Positions 33,425 through 43,034 are shown, numbered from the stretch's first letter. The stretch is DNA of 64,000 nucleotides from Terrisporobacter petrolearius (GCF_032598785.1 NZ_CP102984.1), one strand, 5' to 3'. Notes: generated from the sequence alone by a model not told the origin. A program made the numbers and translations.

Positions 33425-35309
33425 ACTTTCTTTTATGAACTTAAAACAGAATTTGAAAAACTATGGAATGTACATATTTTCTATGATATTTTCCATTGTA
33501 GTATTTTATAACTTTATAACATTGATGTTTAGTGAACAATTTAGACAGATACAAGATTTAAATGTAGTATCATCTTTAGCAGGTGTTTGTGCATTGGTGT
33601 TGTGTTTGTTTTTTATATTTTTTATATCTTACTCTAGTAGTTTTTTTATAGAGCAAAGGAAAAAAGAATTTGGAATTTATACTTTTATGGGTGTGGAGAA
33701 TAATAAAATAGCTTTGTTATTTGCTGGAGAAGGATTGCTAATAGGTATAATAGCTTTAGTTTGCGGTATTATTGGGGGAATTTTAACTAATAAATTATTT
33801 TTAATGGCATTAGCTAAAATTTCTAAAGTAAACACAGTGATGAAGTTTGAAATTTCAAAAGAGGCAATTTTAATAACTAGTTTAATTTTCTTATGTATAT
33901 TGGTCTGTGTATTTATTAAAGAATATATAGTTTTAGTAAAAACAGATATAACAAAACTTATTAATGCAACAAATATATATCAAACTGATAATAGTAAAAA
34001 TAAAACATTACAAGGCATCTTAGGTTTAATGGTAATAGTTTTAGCTTATGTTGTGATTTTGTATTATAACAAATATAACATACCATTCCCAATTGCCATA
34101 TTTCTTACAGTAATTATGGTTATAATAGGAACAATGCTATTGTTTAAAGGATTTTTTACTTTTTTAGTGTCAAAATTAATTAATAATAAAAATTTCTTAT
34201 ATAAAAAAACTAATATTTTAAGTTACAATAATATAATTTTTAGAATAAGAGATAATAATAAAGTTTTAGGTCAAATTGCAATATTAATAACTTGTTGCTT
34301 GACTTGTGTAATAGTATCTATTGCTACTAGAACTGTTTTTACTGAAGGTAAAGAATCTGAATATCCATATAGCATAATGTATGAAGGAAATTTAGATAAT
34401 AATGTTGTTTCAGAAGCTTTAAACAAAAGTGATGAGAATGTTGATTTTAAACTACAAACTGAGATTATGCATATAGATATTACTGAAAACGGTAAAAAAG
34501 AATCACCGTTTATGTTTGCAGGTAATATGGATTTTATAAAATATTCAGATATAAAAAAAATGTGTGAGTATAGAGATATGGATAATGAGAATAAATTTTT
34601 AAAGACACAGTTAAATGACAATGAAGCCATATTAATAATTCCTAAAAATTTAATAAATGCTTTCGACTTTAAAGTGGATTTTGATTTAGCAAATAGAAAT
34701 ATTAAAATAGTTGACTACTATGCAATGAATTTATTTGGATTTTTTAGAGGAAATCTTCCTTCGGTTGTTGTAAATGATAGTACATTCAATTCCTTAAAAA
34801 AAGACTTAAATAAAGATACAGATAATATATCTTGTATCACCTTAAAACATTTTGAAAATAGTGCCAATATAGCTAAAGATATAAAGAAAAATAGTAATAT
34901 AAAACCTTATAGTGTAGATAATTTTAATGAAGATAGTTATAACTTTATAAACGCAATTTACTTTATAGGCCTATTTATGTCACTGGTATTTATAATATCT
35001 GTAGGAAGTATTATGTATTTTAAATGTATTTCGGATGCAAGTAAAGATAAGCCTAGATTTGATACATTGAGAAAAATAGGAACAAATCAAGAATATATTA
35101 ATAAATCTATTTATAAACAGGTTGGAATATTTTTCTTATTCCCAGCTATAGTAGCTATTATCCATAGCACAGTAGCTAGTTATGCAGTAACAAATTTGTT
35201 TAACCAAGATGGAAGGTTTTCTACTATAATAACAACTATTGTTTTCTCAGTAATTTATCTAATTTACTACTTATTAACTTCAAAAAAATATATATCTTTA
35301 ACCAAATAA
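33411..35309 (+). CDS. ABC transporter permease, BceB-like (FtsX fold)
   Basis: The 632-residue permease has ten predicted helices in the 1+3, 2, 1+3 pattern of BceB. A large extracellular domain of about 210 residues lies between helices seven and eight (roughly residues 315-515), the part that contacts antimicrobial peptides in this family. GGAGGTGAAGTAA precedes the ATG. A terminator closes the operon. Confidence 0.9.
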   Translation: MNFFKLSFMNLKQNLKNYGMYIFSMIFSIVVFYNFITLMFSEQFRQIQDLNVVSSLAGVCALVLCLFFIFFISYSSSFFIEQRKKEFGIYTFMGVENNKIALLFAGEGLLIGIIALVCGIIGGILTNKLFLMALAKISKVNTVMKFEISKEAILITSLIFLCILVCVFIKEYIVLVKTDITKLINATNIYQTDNSKNKTLQGILGLMVIVLAYVVILYYNKYNIPFPIAIFLTVIMVIIGTMLLFKGFFTFLVSKLINNKNFLYKKTNILSYNNIIFRIRDNNKVLGQIAILITCCLTCVIVSIATRTVFTEGKESEYPYSIMYEGNLDNNVVSEALNKSDENVDFKLQTEIMHIDITENGKKESPFMFAGNMDFIKYSDIKKMCEYRDMDNENKFLKTQLNDNEAILIIPKNLINAFDFKVDFDLANRNIKIVDYYAMNLFGFFRGNLPSVVVNDSTFNSLKKDLNKDTDNISCITLKHFENSANIAKDIKKNSNIKPYSVDNFNEDSYNFINAIYFIGLFMSLVFIISVGSIMYFKCISDASKDKPRFDTLRKIGTNQEYINKSIYKQVGIFFLFPAIVAIIHSTVASYAVTNLFNQDGRFSTIITTIVFSVIYLIYYLLTSKKYISLTK

Positions 35310-35315
35310 TAAATT

Positions 35316-35346
35316 AAGTCAGAAGAGAAATCTTCTGGCTTTTATT
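35316..35346 (+). terminator. Terminator of the Bce-type operon
   Basis: AAGTCAGAAGA pairs with TCTTCTGGCTT around a GAAA tetraloop, followed by a short T-run. Confidence 0.88.
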
Positions 35347-35453
35347 GTATATAAAGTAACCTACTAGTGTATTATCATATTAGACTCTATTGTAAGAATA
35401 TATTAATAATAGTAAAATAAAAATACTTATTAAAAAATTTAAGGAGAGAAGTT

Positions 35454-36131
35454 ATGTCTGAAGAAAATAAGTTCATATATTGCTCAAAATGTGGGAAAAA
35501 AAGTTCAAAAAATGCTAAGTTTTGTACAAACTGTGGAAATAAATTAATAACAATAGAGGATAATATAAAAAATGCTACTGAAAATATTAAAGACACTATA
35601 AAAAATAATGAAACATATAGAAGTTTTACAGATAATAATTATGATGAAAATTATAAAGCAGATTTTGATAATATAGATATGGTTAACTTTATACAAAAGA
35701 AAGAAGAATACTATATACCTAAATTTAAGGAAATCCAAGAATTCTATAGATCTACTAGTTGGAACTGGGCCGCATTTTTCTTTAATTCATGGTGGTTTTT
35801 ATATAGAAAAATGTACACTATAGGTTTTGGACTTATTATAGCAGATATATTAATTGGATCATTAATGCCATCTGTATCATTAATTATAAGTATAGCAATA
35901 GCAGTTATCTCAGGGTTATACGGAAATATAGCTTACTTAAAGCACATACAAAAACAATTAAACTCTTTCATAAACATGGGAGAAGAAATAAAACTAAGAT
36001 TAATATTAAATAAAGGTGGAGTTAATATAGCAATACCAATAATACTAGCCATAATAACTCTAGTTTTTTTATTATTGATAGGTACATTAGGAACATTTTT
36101 ATTTATGTTCTCTTCTCCATACTATTATTAG
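35454..36131 (+). CDS. Zinc-ribbon plus DUF2628 membrane protein
   Basis: The 225-residue protein has an N-terminal zinc ribbon (CSKCGKKSSKNAKFCTNCG, residues about 10-28), an Asn/Asp-rich linker, then WNWAAFFFNSWWFLYRKMY, the start of a DUF2628 region with about four helices. The aromatic segment is a hallmark of this family. AAGGAGAGAAGTT precedes the ATG. The role is unknown; zinc ribbons in such proteins may mediate contacts at the inner face of the membrane. Confidence 0.8.
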   Translation: MSEENKFIYCSKCGKKSSKNAKFCTNCGNKLITIEDNIKNATENIKDTIKNNETYRSFTDNNYDENYKADFDNIDMVNFIQKKEEYYIPKFKEIQEFYRSTSWNWAAFFFNSWWFLYRKMYTIGFGLIIADILIGSLMPSVSLIISIAIAVISGLYGNIAYLKHIQKQLNSFINMGEEIKLRLILNKGGVNIAIPIILAIITLVFLLLIGTLGTFLFMFSSPYYY

Positions 36132-36154
36132 AATTATAAAATTCAACAATAATT

Positions 36155-36190
36155 AAGATACATAAATATTATATTTATGTGTCTTTTTTT
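36155..36190 (+). terminator. Terminator after the zinc-ribbon membrane gene
   Basis: AAGATACATAAATA pairs with ATTTATGTGTCTT around a short loop and is followed by T7. Confidence 0.9.
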
Positions 36191-36357
36191 ATTTATATAG
36201 TATTATTTATTGTATTTGGAACGAAAAAGGTTAATAATCTAATCATTATTGAAACCTTGTGTTACAATTTAATTAAGTTATTTAAATTTCATAGATAGAC
36301 TAATCAATAAATAATAATAGAAATATATATAATATTTATTATTTTTTGATAACTCCA

Positions 36358-36380
36358 CACATAAATCACATATTTATGTG
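36358..36380 (+). promoter_or_regulatory. Leader hairpin just before folT
   Basis: CACATAAAT and ATTTATGTG form a perfect 9-bp stem with a CACAT loop. The stem ends ~12 bases before the AGGAGGA ribosome site and is followed by CGAGCCCAA. I do not see the conserved core of the known folate (THF) riboswitch, so this is an unassigned leader element. Confidence 0.5.
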
Positions 36381-36404
36381 CGAGCCCAATTTAGGAGGAA
36401 ATTT

Positions 36405-36923
36405 ATGAATAAAAAAATTAATGTTAAAAGACTAGTTCAGACTAGTTTATTAGTTGCATTACAAATTATATTAACTAGATTCTGCTCTATACAAACACCT
36501 ATAGTTAGAATAGGATTTGGTTTTGTACCAGTGGCTATAATTGCTACTATGTATGGGCCAATATGGGCAGGTGTTGCAAATGGGATCGCTGATATTATAG
36601 GAGTTGTACTATTTCCAACAGGAGCATTTTTCCCAGGATTCACACTTACTGCAATATTGGCAGGGGTAGTATATGGAGTATTTTTACATAATAAGCCAGT
36701 TACATGGACAAGAATAATAGGAGCTGTTTTAGTTATAGACATAATTTTAAATTTAGGTCTAGATACTTATTGGCTGTCTATTTTAATGGGTAAAGGATTT
36801 ATAGGATTATTGCCAACACGTTTACTTAAAGAAGCTATTATGATACCGTTAAAAATTATAACAATAGGAGTTGTATGGAAAAAATTCATAGTTAAATTAC
36901 CTAAATTTTCACAAGCTATATAA
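36405..36923 (+). CDS. folT: Folate ECF transporter substrate-binding protein
   Basis: The ~172-residue S component has six helices and captures folate for the shared ECF energy module encoded elsewhere. VQTSLLVALQIILTRFCSIQ and RIGFGFVPVAIIATMYGPIW match FolT, as does the VLFPTGAFFPGFTLTAI loop. The ATG at 36405 is chosen since TAGGAGGAAATTT stands ahead; a farther in-frame GTG at 36378 lies inside the leader hairpin. It stands alone between two terminators. Confidence 0.9.
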   Translation: MNKKINVKRLVQTSLLVALQIILTRFCSIQTPIVRIGFGFVPVAIIATMYGPIWAGVANGIADIIGVVLFPTGAFFPGFTLTAILAGVVYGVFLHNKPVTWTRIIGAVLVIDIILNLGLDTYWLSILMGKGFIGLLPTRLLKEAIMIPLKIITIGVVWKKFIVKLPKFSQAI

Positions 36924-37062
36924 GAAAAACTTATATGTAGCAGATTTAACCACTGCGAATTTAGAAAAAAAATAATGGTTGTTCAGCAATTCATACTAAA
37001 ACTATAAGGGCTAAAGTTGGGGAAAGTCTATTGATTTTTACTAAGTAACTTTAATGTACGAT

Positions 37063-37094
37063 AAAAGTGCTTATAACTTTTATAAGCACTTTTG
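37063..37094 (+). terminator. Terminator following folT
   Basis: AAAAGTGCTTATAA pairs with TATAAGCACTTTT. The 36924-37062 stretch before it has no gene or recognisable RNA. Confidence 0.85.
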
Positions 37095-37222
37095 TATATT
37101 TATCACACAATTTTAAATTGTCGAAAAAATCGGAAAAAACATATAAGAAAATGAACAAAAACAGTTGAAAAATATTATGAACTCACATACAATAATTTTA
37201 GAATTAAATAAATCCAAGTGAG

Positions 37223-37323
37223 ATTTACGAGAGACATTTTTACCTAGGTAAAAAGGCCGAAGAAGCAATCTGAAAATCGCCATTAAATTTTCAGAGAAAC
37301 TTTCAGGCAAGAATATCGTAAAT
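37223..37323 (+). ncRNA. Glycine riboswitch, first aptamer
   Basis: Closing stem ATTTACGA/TCGTAAAT at 37223-37230 and 37316-37323 encloses GAGAGAC, GGCCGAAGAAGC and TTTCAGGCAA, the conserved landmarks of a glycine aptamer. It is followed by a short linker and a second aptamer. Confidence 0.9.
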
Positions 37324-37329
37324 TGATGG

Positions 37330-37420
37330 AACTCTGGAAAGACTTTGCTCATTAAGAGTGAAAGTCACCGAAGAAGAAAATGAGATTATCTCACTAAAAC
37401 TTTCAGGTAAATGAACAGAG
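37330..37420 (+). ncRNA. Glycine riboswitch, second aptamer
   Basis: CTCTGGAAAGAC, GTCACCGAAGAAG, CTTTCAGGTAAA and ACAGAG give the second glycine-binding unit. Its P1 pairs CTCTG with CAGAG, and the CAGAG bases are also the first bases of the terminator stem at 37416-37463. Glycine binding should therefore block the terminator and turn on gcvTPA-gcvPB. Confidence 0.92.
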
Positions 37421-37464
37421 GATATGTGGCTACTATTTATAGTGTCTGCATATCCTCTTTTTTA
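37416..37464 (+). terminator. Expression-platform terminator of the glycine riboswitch
   Basis: AGAGGATATGTGGC pairs largely with CTGCATATCCTCT, followed by T6. It shares CAGAG with the aptamer-2 closing stem, so the two structures exclude each other. Confidence 0.85.
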
Positions 37465-37499
37465 CGTATATATATAAAACGTGATGGGGGAGTAGGAGA

Positions 37500-39983
37500 A
37501 TGATAGAATGTATGGAGTTAAAAAGAACTAAATTATTTTCTACACATGAAAAATTAAATGCAAAAATGTTTGAATTTTCAGGATGGGAAATGCCATTAGA
37601 GTACACAGGTGCAACTAAAGAACATGACTATGTAAGAAGGAGTGCTGGGCTATTTGATGTATCTCATATGGGAGAAGTTGAAGTCAAGGGTAAAGACGCA
37701 TTTAATTTTATACAGTATTTAATTACAAATGACATTACAAACCTAAAAGCAGAAGAAATTATATACTCACCAATGTGCTACGAAAATGGAATGACAGTAG
37801 ATGATATGTTAGTGTACATGGTAAGTGAAGAAAACTATTTACTAGTAATCAATGCTGGTAATATAGATAAAGACTATGAATGGATTAAAAAACAAAGTGA
37901 AAAATTTGACGTAAGTATAAATAACATATCTAGTAATATTTCTCAATTGGCAATACAAGGTCCAAAAGCTGAAGATATATTATCTAAGCTAGTAAATATA
38001 AATTTAAGTGATATAGAGTTTTACAGATTTAAAAATAATGTAGAGGTTTGTGGAGAAAAATGTATAGTTTCAAGAACGGGTTATACTGGCGAAGATGGAT
38101 TTGAAATATACTGTGACGAAAATGTAGTAAATAAAATATGGAATGATATTCTGGAAGAAGGAAAAGAGAATATAACACCAGTAGGCCTTGGAGCTAGGGA
38201 TACTTTAAGAGCAGAAGTAAACTTACCTCTTTATGGTAATGAGTTAAGTGAAAAAATATCTCCAATAGAAGCCGGTTTAGGCATATTTGTTAAACTAAAT
38301 AAAGAAAATTTTATAGGCAAAGAAGCATTAATTAGCTTAAAATCACAAAAAATACAAAGAAAATTAGTTGCGTTTGAAATGCAAGGAAAAGGAATGATAA
38401 GAAGTGGTTATGAAATAGAAGTAGATGGTAGTGTTATAGGATTTGTTACTACAGGGCTTAAATCACCAACTTTAGATAAATTTATAGGAATGGCAATAAT
38501 AGACAGCAATTATTCCAAAATTGGAAGTGAAATAGGAGTACGAGTAAGAAAAAAACTTGTAAGTGCAGTAATAGTAAAAAGACCTTTTTATAAAAAACAA
38601 TATAAAAAATCAGAAATAGTAAAAGAAGAATATAAGCAATATTCATATATACCAGCAACTCATGAAGATGAAGAAAAAATGCTTAAAGGATGCAAAGTAA
38701 ATTCAATAGACGATTTATTCTCAGATATACCAGACAGTTTAAAATTAAAAAGAGATTTACAGTTAGAAGAATCAAAATCAGAATTAGAAGTTAGTCAAAT
38801 AGTAAAAAGAATAGCAAATAAAAATATAAGCACAGAAGAATTAACTTGTTTTTTAGGAGCAGGTGCTTATGATCATTATATACCTTCAATCATAAAACAT
38901 ATTACATCAAGAAGTGAATTTTACACAGCATATACACCTTACCAAGCAGAAATAAGTCAAGGAACATTACAAAGCATATTTGAGTTCCAATCAATGATAT
39001 CAGAAATAACAAAAATGGATATAGCAAATGCATCTATGTATGATGGTGCTACATCGGCAGTGGAAGGGTGTTTATTAGCAGTTTCCAAAACTAGACGTAA
39101 AAAAGTAGTAGTAGGAAAAACTGTTCATCCAGAAACAAGAAAAGTATTAAAAACTTATTTACAATTTAATAATTGTGAAGTTGTGGAAGTTGATTATGAT
39201 AGGGAGTTAGGTATGACGGATTTAAATAGATTGAAAGAAGTAGTAGACGAGGACACTGCTTGTGTACTAATTCAAAACCCTAACTTCTTTGGTGTTATAG
39301 AAGACGTGGATGAAGTAGGGCAAATAGCTCATGACAAAAAAGCAATGTATGTATTAAGTGTAAATCCAATAACTTTAAGTGTATTAAAATCTCCAGGAGA
39401 GGTGGGGGCAGATGTGGCTGTTGGAGATGCTCAACCTTTAGGAAATGCATTGAACTATGGTGGACCATATGTGGGATTTTTAGCTATAAAGTCAGGTTTA
39501 ATCAGAAAAATGCCTGGCAGGGTAGTGGGTCAAACAGTAGATAGAGATGGACACAGATCTTACTGTTTAACTCTTCAAACTAGAGAACAGCATGTTAGAC
39601 GAGAAAAAGCAACTTCAAATATATGCTCGAACCAAGGTTTATGCGCTTTAAATTCAGCAATTTATATGGCAACTATGGGGAAAAATGGTTGCGAGGAAGT
39701 GGCAATACAAAATATGCAAAAATCACATTATGCGGCTAAGAAAATAAGTGAAGGTGGGAAATTCCAACCATTATTTAAAGGAAAATTTTTTAATGAATTT
39801 GTGGTTAAATCACCAATTGAAGTAGATGAGCTAAATAAAAAATTATTAGAAAATAACATACTTGGAGGATATGATTTAGGCAAAGATTATCCAGAATTAG
39901 CAGGTTGTACAATGATTTGTGTAACAGAAAAAAGAAGTGTGGACGAAATAGATAAATTAATGAGAATTATGGAGGGGATGTAA
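37500..39983 (+). CDS. gcvTPA: Fused glycine cleavage T-protein and P-protein alpha subunit
   Basis: The 827-residue bifunctional protein carries GcvT (about 5-368): FSGWEMPLEYTG, FDVSHMGEVEVKG and SRTGYTGEDGFEIY, the folate-binding aminomethyltransferase. After a lysine-rich linker comes GcvPA (about 380-825) with YSYIPATHEDEEKML, FLGAGAYDHYIPS and TPYQAEISQGTLQ, subunit 1 of the decarboxylase. The fusion is known from Clostridioides difficile and relatives. GGGGGAG sits eight bases before the ATG at 37500; an ATG at 37512 (MELKRTKLF) is an alternative. GcvH and the lipoamide dehydrogenase are not in the window. Confidence 0.94.
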   Translation: MIECMELKRTKLFSTHEKLNAKMFEFSGWEMPLEYTGATKEHDYVRRSAGLFDVSHMGEVEVKGKDAFNFIQYLITNDITNLKAEEIIYSPMCYENGMTVDDMLVYMVSEENYLLVINAGNIDKDYEWIKKQSEKFDVSINNISSNISQLAIQGPKAEDILSKLVNINLSDIEFYRFKNNVEVCGEKCIVSRTGYTGEDGFEIYCDENVVNKIWNDILEEGKENITPVGLGARDTLRAEVNLPLYGNELSEKISPIEAGLGIFVKLNKENFIGKEALISLKSQKIQRKLVAFEMQGKGMIRSGYEIEVDGSVIGFVTTGLKSPTLDKFIGMAIIDSNYSKIGSEIGVRVRKKLVSAVIVKRPFYKKQYKKSEIVKEEYKQYSYIPATHEDEEKMLKGCKVNSIDDLFSDIPDSLKLKRDLQLEESKSELEVSQIVKRIANKNISTEELTCFLGAGAYDHYIPSIIKHITSRSEFYTAYTPYQAEISQGTLQSIFEFQSMISEITKMDIANASMYDGATSAVEGCLLAVSKTRRKKVVVGKTVHPETRKVLKTYLQFNNCEVVEVDYDRELGMTDLNRLKEVVDEDTACVLIQNPNFFGVIEDVDEVGQIAHDKKAMYVLSVNPITLSVLKSPGEVGADVAVGDAQPLGNALNYGGPYVGFLAIKSGLIRKMPGRVVGQTVDRDGHRSYCLTLQTREQHVRREKATSNICSNQGLCALNSAIYMATMGKNGCEEVAIQNMQKSHYAAKKISEGGKFQPLFKGKFFNEFVVKSPIEVDELNKKLLENNILGGYDLGKDYPELAGCTMICVTEKRSVDEIDKLMRIMEGM

Positions 39984-39984
39984 A

Positions 39985-41433
39985 ATGAAAGAATATAATA
40001 GCTTATTAATTGAAATTTCTAAAGAAGGAAGAAAATCTTACTCTCTTCCAAAACTAGACGTAGAATTTGCAAAACTAGATGAAATGCTAGATCATAATAT
40101 GATAAAGAAAACTGATTTAGAATTACCTGAATTAAGTGAATTAGATGTAGTAAGACATTACACTTTATTATCAAATAAGAATTTTGGTGTAGATACAGGA
40201 TTTTACCCTCTAGGATCTTGTACTATGAAATATAATCCCAAAATAAACGAAGACATGGCTTCACTTAGTAAATTTACCAATATGCACCCTTATCAATCAA
40301 TTGAAACGTCACAAGGATCCTTAGAATTAATGTACAATTTAGCAGAAATGTTATGTGAAATAACAGGAATGGATGAGGTAACTTTACAGCCTTCTGCAGG
40401 AGCACATGGAGAATATACAGGACTTATGATAATAAGAAAATATCATGAAAGCAGAGGCGATTTAAAAAGAACAAAGGTTATAGTACCAGACTCTGCTCAT
40501 GGAACAAATCCTGCTAGTGCAAATATGGCTGGATTTGATATCATTGAAGTTGAATCAACTAAAAATGGAGCAGTCGATGTAAATAAACTAAAAGAAGTAT
40601 TAAATGATGAAGTAGCAGCATTAATGTTAACTAATCCAAGTACTTTAGGATTGTTTGAAAGAAATATAGAAGAAATAGCAGATCTAGTTCATGAAGCTGG
40701 GGGACTTTTATATTACGATGGAGCAAATACCAACGCAATTATGGGAATAACTAGAGCAGGAGACATGGGATTTGATGTAGTTCACTTGAATCTACACAAA
40801 ACATTTGCTGCACCTCATGGTGGTGGAGGACCAGGAAGCGGTCCAGTAGGAGTAAAAAAGGATTTAATTCCTTATTTACCAGTGCCAACAATAGAAAAAG
40901 TAGATGATAAATATATATTAAATTATGATAAAAAGGACTCTATAGGAAAAATTAAAAACTACTATGGAAACTTTGCAGTAATGGTTAGATCTTTTGCATA
41001 CATTTTAACTATGGGTAAAGATGGACTTAAAAAAGCAAGTCAAATGGCTGTTTTAAATGCTAATTATCTAAAAGAAAAGTTAAAAGAGGACTATGATTTG
41101 CCAATAGATGAAGTTTGTAAACATGAATTTGTACTAAGAGGACCTCATGGGCAATACAATACAATGGACATTGCAAAAAGAATGTTAGATTATGGCTATC
41201 ATCCACCAACAGTTTACTTTCCATTAATAATTAGAGAAGCAATGATGATAGAACCAACTGAAACAGAAAGCTTGGAGACTTTAGATAAATTTATAGAAGC
41301 TATGAAATCCATAGCAAAAGAAGGAAGAGAAAGACCAGAACTATTGACTTCAGCTCCTCATAACACTATTATTGGTAGAGTTGATGATGCAAGAGCAGTG
41401 AAAAAACCTATATTAACTTGGAAGAACAGATAA
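39985..41433 (+). CDS. gcvPB: Glycine decarboxylase (P-protein) beta subunit
   Basis: The 482-residue PLP enzyme subunit pairs with the GcvPA part of the upstream fusion to decarboxylate glycine and load the aminomethyl group onto lipoyl-GcvH. The PLP lysine is K272 in HLNLHKTFAAPHGGGGPG. Other family blocks are FYPLGSCTMKYNP and PDSAHGTNPASA. Its ATG follows the upstream stop by one base with GGAGGGG inside the previous gene, so translation is coupled. Confidence 0.95.
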   Translation: MKEYNSLLIEISKEGRKSYSLPKLDVEFAKLDEMLDHNMIKKTDLELPELSELDVVRHYTLLSNKNFGVDTGFYPLGSCTMKYNPKINEDMASLSKFTNMHPYQSIETSQGSLELMYNLAEMLCEITGMDEVTLQPSAGAHGEYTGLMIIRKYHESRGDLKRTKVIVPDSAHGTNPASANMAGFDIIEVESTKNGAVDVNKLKEVLNDEVAALMLTNPSTLGLFERNIEEIADLVHEAGGLLYYDGANTNAIMGITRAGDMGFDVVHLNLHKTFAAPHGGGGPGSGPVGVKKDLIPYLPVPTIEKVDDKYILNYDKKDSIGKIKNYYGNFAVMVRSFAYILTMGKDGLKKASQMAVLNANYLKEKLKEDYDLPIDEVCKHEFVLRGPHGQYNTMDIAKRMLDYGYHPPTVYFPLIIREAMMIEPTETESLETLDKFIEAMKSIAKEGRERPELLTSAPHNTIIGRVDDARAVKKPILTWKNR

Positions 41434-41446
41434 AAAATTAATATAC

Positions 41447-41499
41447 CTAAAAAATGCCTAAGTAGTTATATAATTATATATTTCTTAGGTGTTTTTTAT
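41447..41499 (+). terminator. Terminator of the glycine cleavage operon
   Basis: CCTAAG/CTTAGG with an inner TATATAATTATATA self-complementary segment, followed by T6. A ribosome site and a three-codon frame (41529-41549) after it appear to be a relic. Confidence 0.8.
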
Positions 41500-41585
41500 T
41501 ATGTATAGTAAAAAATGAAAAAATATTGGAGGGTAAGAATGTTTAAATGACATACTATCATTAGCTATGATAAAAGAAATACAAT

Positions 41586-41637
41586 AAAAAAGTAGCTCTT
41601 ACACAACAATTTTACTTGTGCAAGAGCTACTTTTTAT
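41586..41637. terminator. Terminator of the Ca/Na antiporter gene
   Basis: AAAAAGTAGCTCTT pairs with AAGAGCTACTTTTT, with a second inner CACAA/TTGTG stem. Symmetrical flanks allow use on both strands. Confidence 0.92.
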
Positions 41638-41647
41638 TAGCTATTAC

Positions 41648-42595
41648 TTATCTCATAATAGTATAAGACATATAAGCTACGTATATTATAAGGAATATAA
41701 TCCCCTCTGATTTTACAAGCGAATCGTCTTTTTTCATAAAGTAGTATAAGAGAACAGTTGTAACAACCATAAATATTATATCTATAAAGGCAAACATACT
41801 TATAGTTATAGGACTTATAGTAGTAGCCAACCCTAAAACAAATAGTATATTAAATATGTTAGACCCTATAATATTTCCTATTGCTATTTCTGTTTCGCCT
41901 TTTTTTATTGCAACTACTGATGTTACAAATTCCGGCAAAGATGTACCTATAGCAACTATGGTTAATCCAACTAGGTTAGCACTCATTCCGAAAGATGTTG
42001 CTATTTCAGTAGCAGAATTGACAACCATATCTCCACCTAATACTATACCAACTACTCCAATTATACTTAATAAAATAGTTTTTGGTATAGATGATTCTTT
42101 AGTAACTTCCACATCCACAGTTGTTGCAGCTTCCTTGGCAGTTTCCTGGCTACTTCTCTTAGCAGATTTTACTGTATCAATTAAGAAATATATAAATACT
42201 GCTAGCAGTATTAATCCTTCTATTCTACTAATATTTAAATTTAATCCAAATAGTAATAGCAAAGCATTAACTAATAATAAAAAAGGTGCATCTTTTTTTA
42301 TTGTACCCTTTAGAACAGGTAGTTTAGTGATTATTGATGAAACACCAAGGACTACAAGGATGTTAAAAAAGTTTGATCCAACAACATTAGCTACACTCAT
42401 ATCATTTTGCCCAGCTAGTGATGAAGTAATACTTACAGCTGCTTCAGGAGCACTTGTTCCCATGGCAACAATTGTAAGTCCTATAACCATAGAAGGAACA
42501 TTAAATTTTTTTGCAATAGATGATGACCCTTCCACGAATAAATCAGCTCCTTTTATAAGGAAAAAGAAACCTATAATTAAAAGTAAAAATGACAT
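41648..42595 (-). CDS. Calcium/sodium antiporter (CaCA family, YrbG-like)
   Basis: The ~315-residue membrane exchanger has two inverted halves of five helices. Each half carries an ion-binding alpha-repeat: GLTIVAMGTSAPEAAVS near residue 40 and GLTIVAIGTSLPEFVTS near 205, with GSNFFNILVVLG and GSNIFNILFVLG following. A charged loop around residues 150-175 joins them. The start is the ATG at 42593-42595 since CGGAGGAATTAAA stands ahead; 21 codons upstream in frame lack a site. It expels Ca2+ in exchange for Na+, by family. This suits a cell with a Na+ cycle. Confidence 0.9.
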   Translation of the reverse strand: MSFLLLIIGFFFLIKGADLFVEGSSSIAKKFNVPSMVIGLTIVAMGTSAPEAAVSITSSLAGQNDMSVANVVGSNFFNILVVLGVSSIITKLPVLKGTIKKDAPFLLLVNALLLLFGLNLNISRIEGLILLAVFIYFLIDTVKSAKRSSQETAKEAATTVDVEVTKESSIPKTILLSIIGVVGIVLGGDMVVNSATEIATSFGMSANLVGLTIVAIGTSLPEFVTSVVAIKKGETEIAIGNIIGSNIFNILFVLGLATTISPITISMFAFIDIIFMVVTTVLLYYFMKKDDSLVKSEGIIFLIIYVAYMSYTIMR

Positions 42596-43034
42596 TTTAA
42601 TTCCTCCGAGTTTTATTAAAATATTTTTGACGATATTATAGGATAGCACGAAAACCAAATATTTACAAACAATCTTGAGACAATCATACTAATGATAATA
42701 TGTATATGTATTGCATGAATTTGCTTAATCTTTAAAACCGACCAATAAATTTTAGTTTTTATTAAAAATAATAAAACAAGCTATCTATGAAAATAAATAG
42801 CTTATCTTATTCTTAATTTTTCACTTTTAGGATTACAAATAATTGAATTATGAAAGTGTATTCTGTGAACTTTATTCATCCCTTTAGGATTAAGTATATA
42901 TTATACATTTCTGTAAAAAATTATTCCTACAAATTATAATAACTCAAACATATTTGTAAAAATGGAATAAATTAACTAATATAATAGTATATGAAAAAAT
43001 ATTTTTATTATAATTTATTGTAAGGAGAAGAATT
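42596..43034. other. Intergenic region without a recognised gene
   Basis: The 439-base AT-rich stretch lies between divergent genes. It holds a small hairpin (AAGCTAT/ATAGCTT, 42778-42803) and probably both promoters. A short minus-strand frame around 42820-42890 reads as protein-like but has no start signal. Confidence 0.5.

Noticed and set aside
36924..37062. Possible riboswitch or small RNA between folT and its distant terminator
   Set aside because: GGGCTAAAGTTGGGGAAAGT looked structured, but no known core or convincing long pairing could be found.
41856..42641. Long plus-strand open frame opposite the Ca/Na antiporter gene
   Set aside because: It is the antisense image of a clear membrane transporter gene, with no ribosome site and a composition rich in Ser, Thr, Pro and Ile.
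42820..42890. Short minus-strand frame reading NPKGMNKVHRIHFHNSIICN
   Set aside because: It has no ribosome site, a stop shortly upstream and only about 25 codons after the ATG. It could equally be chance in AT-rich DNA.
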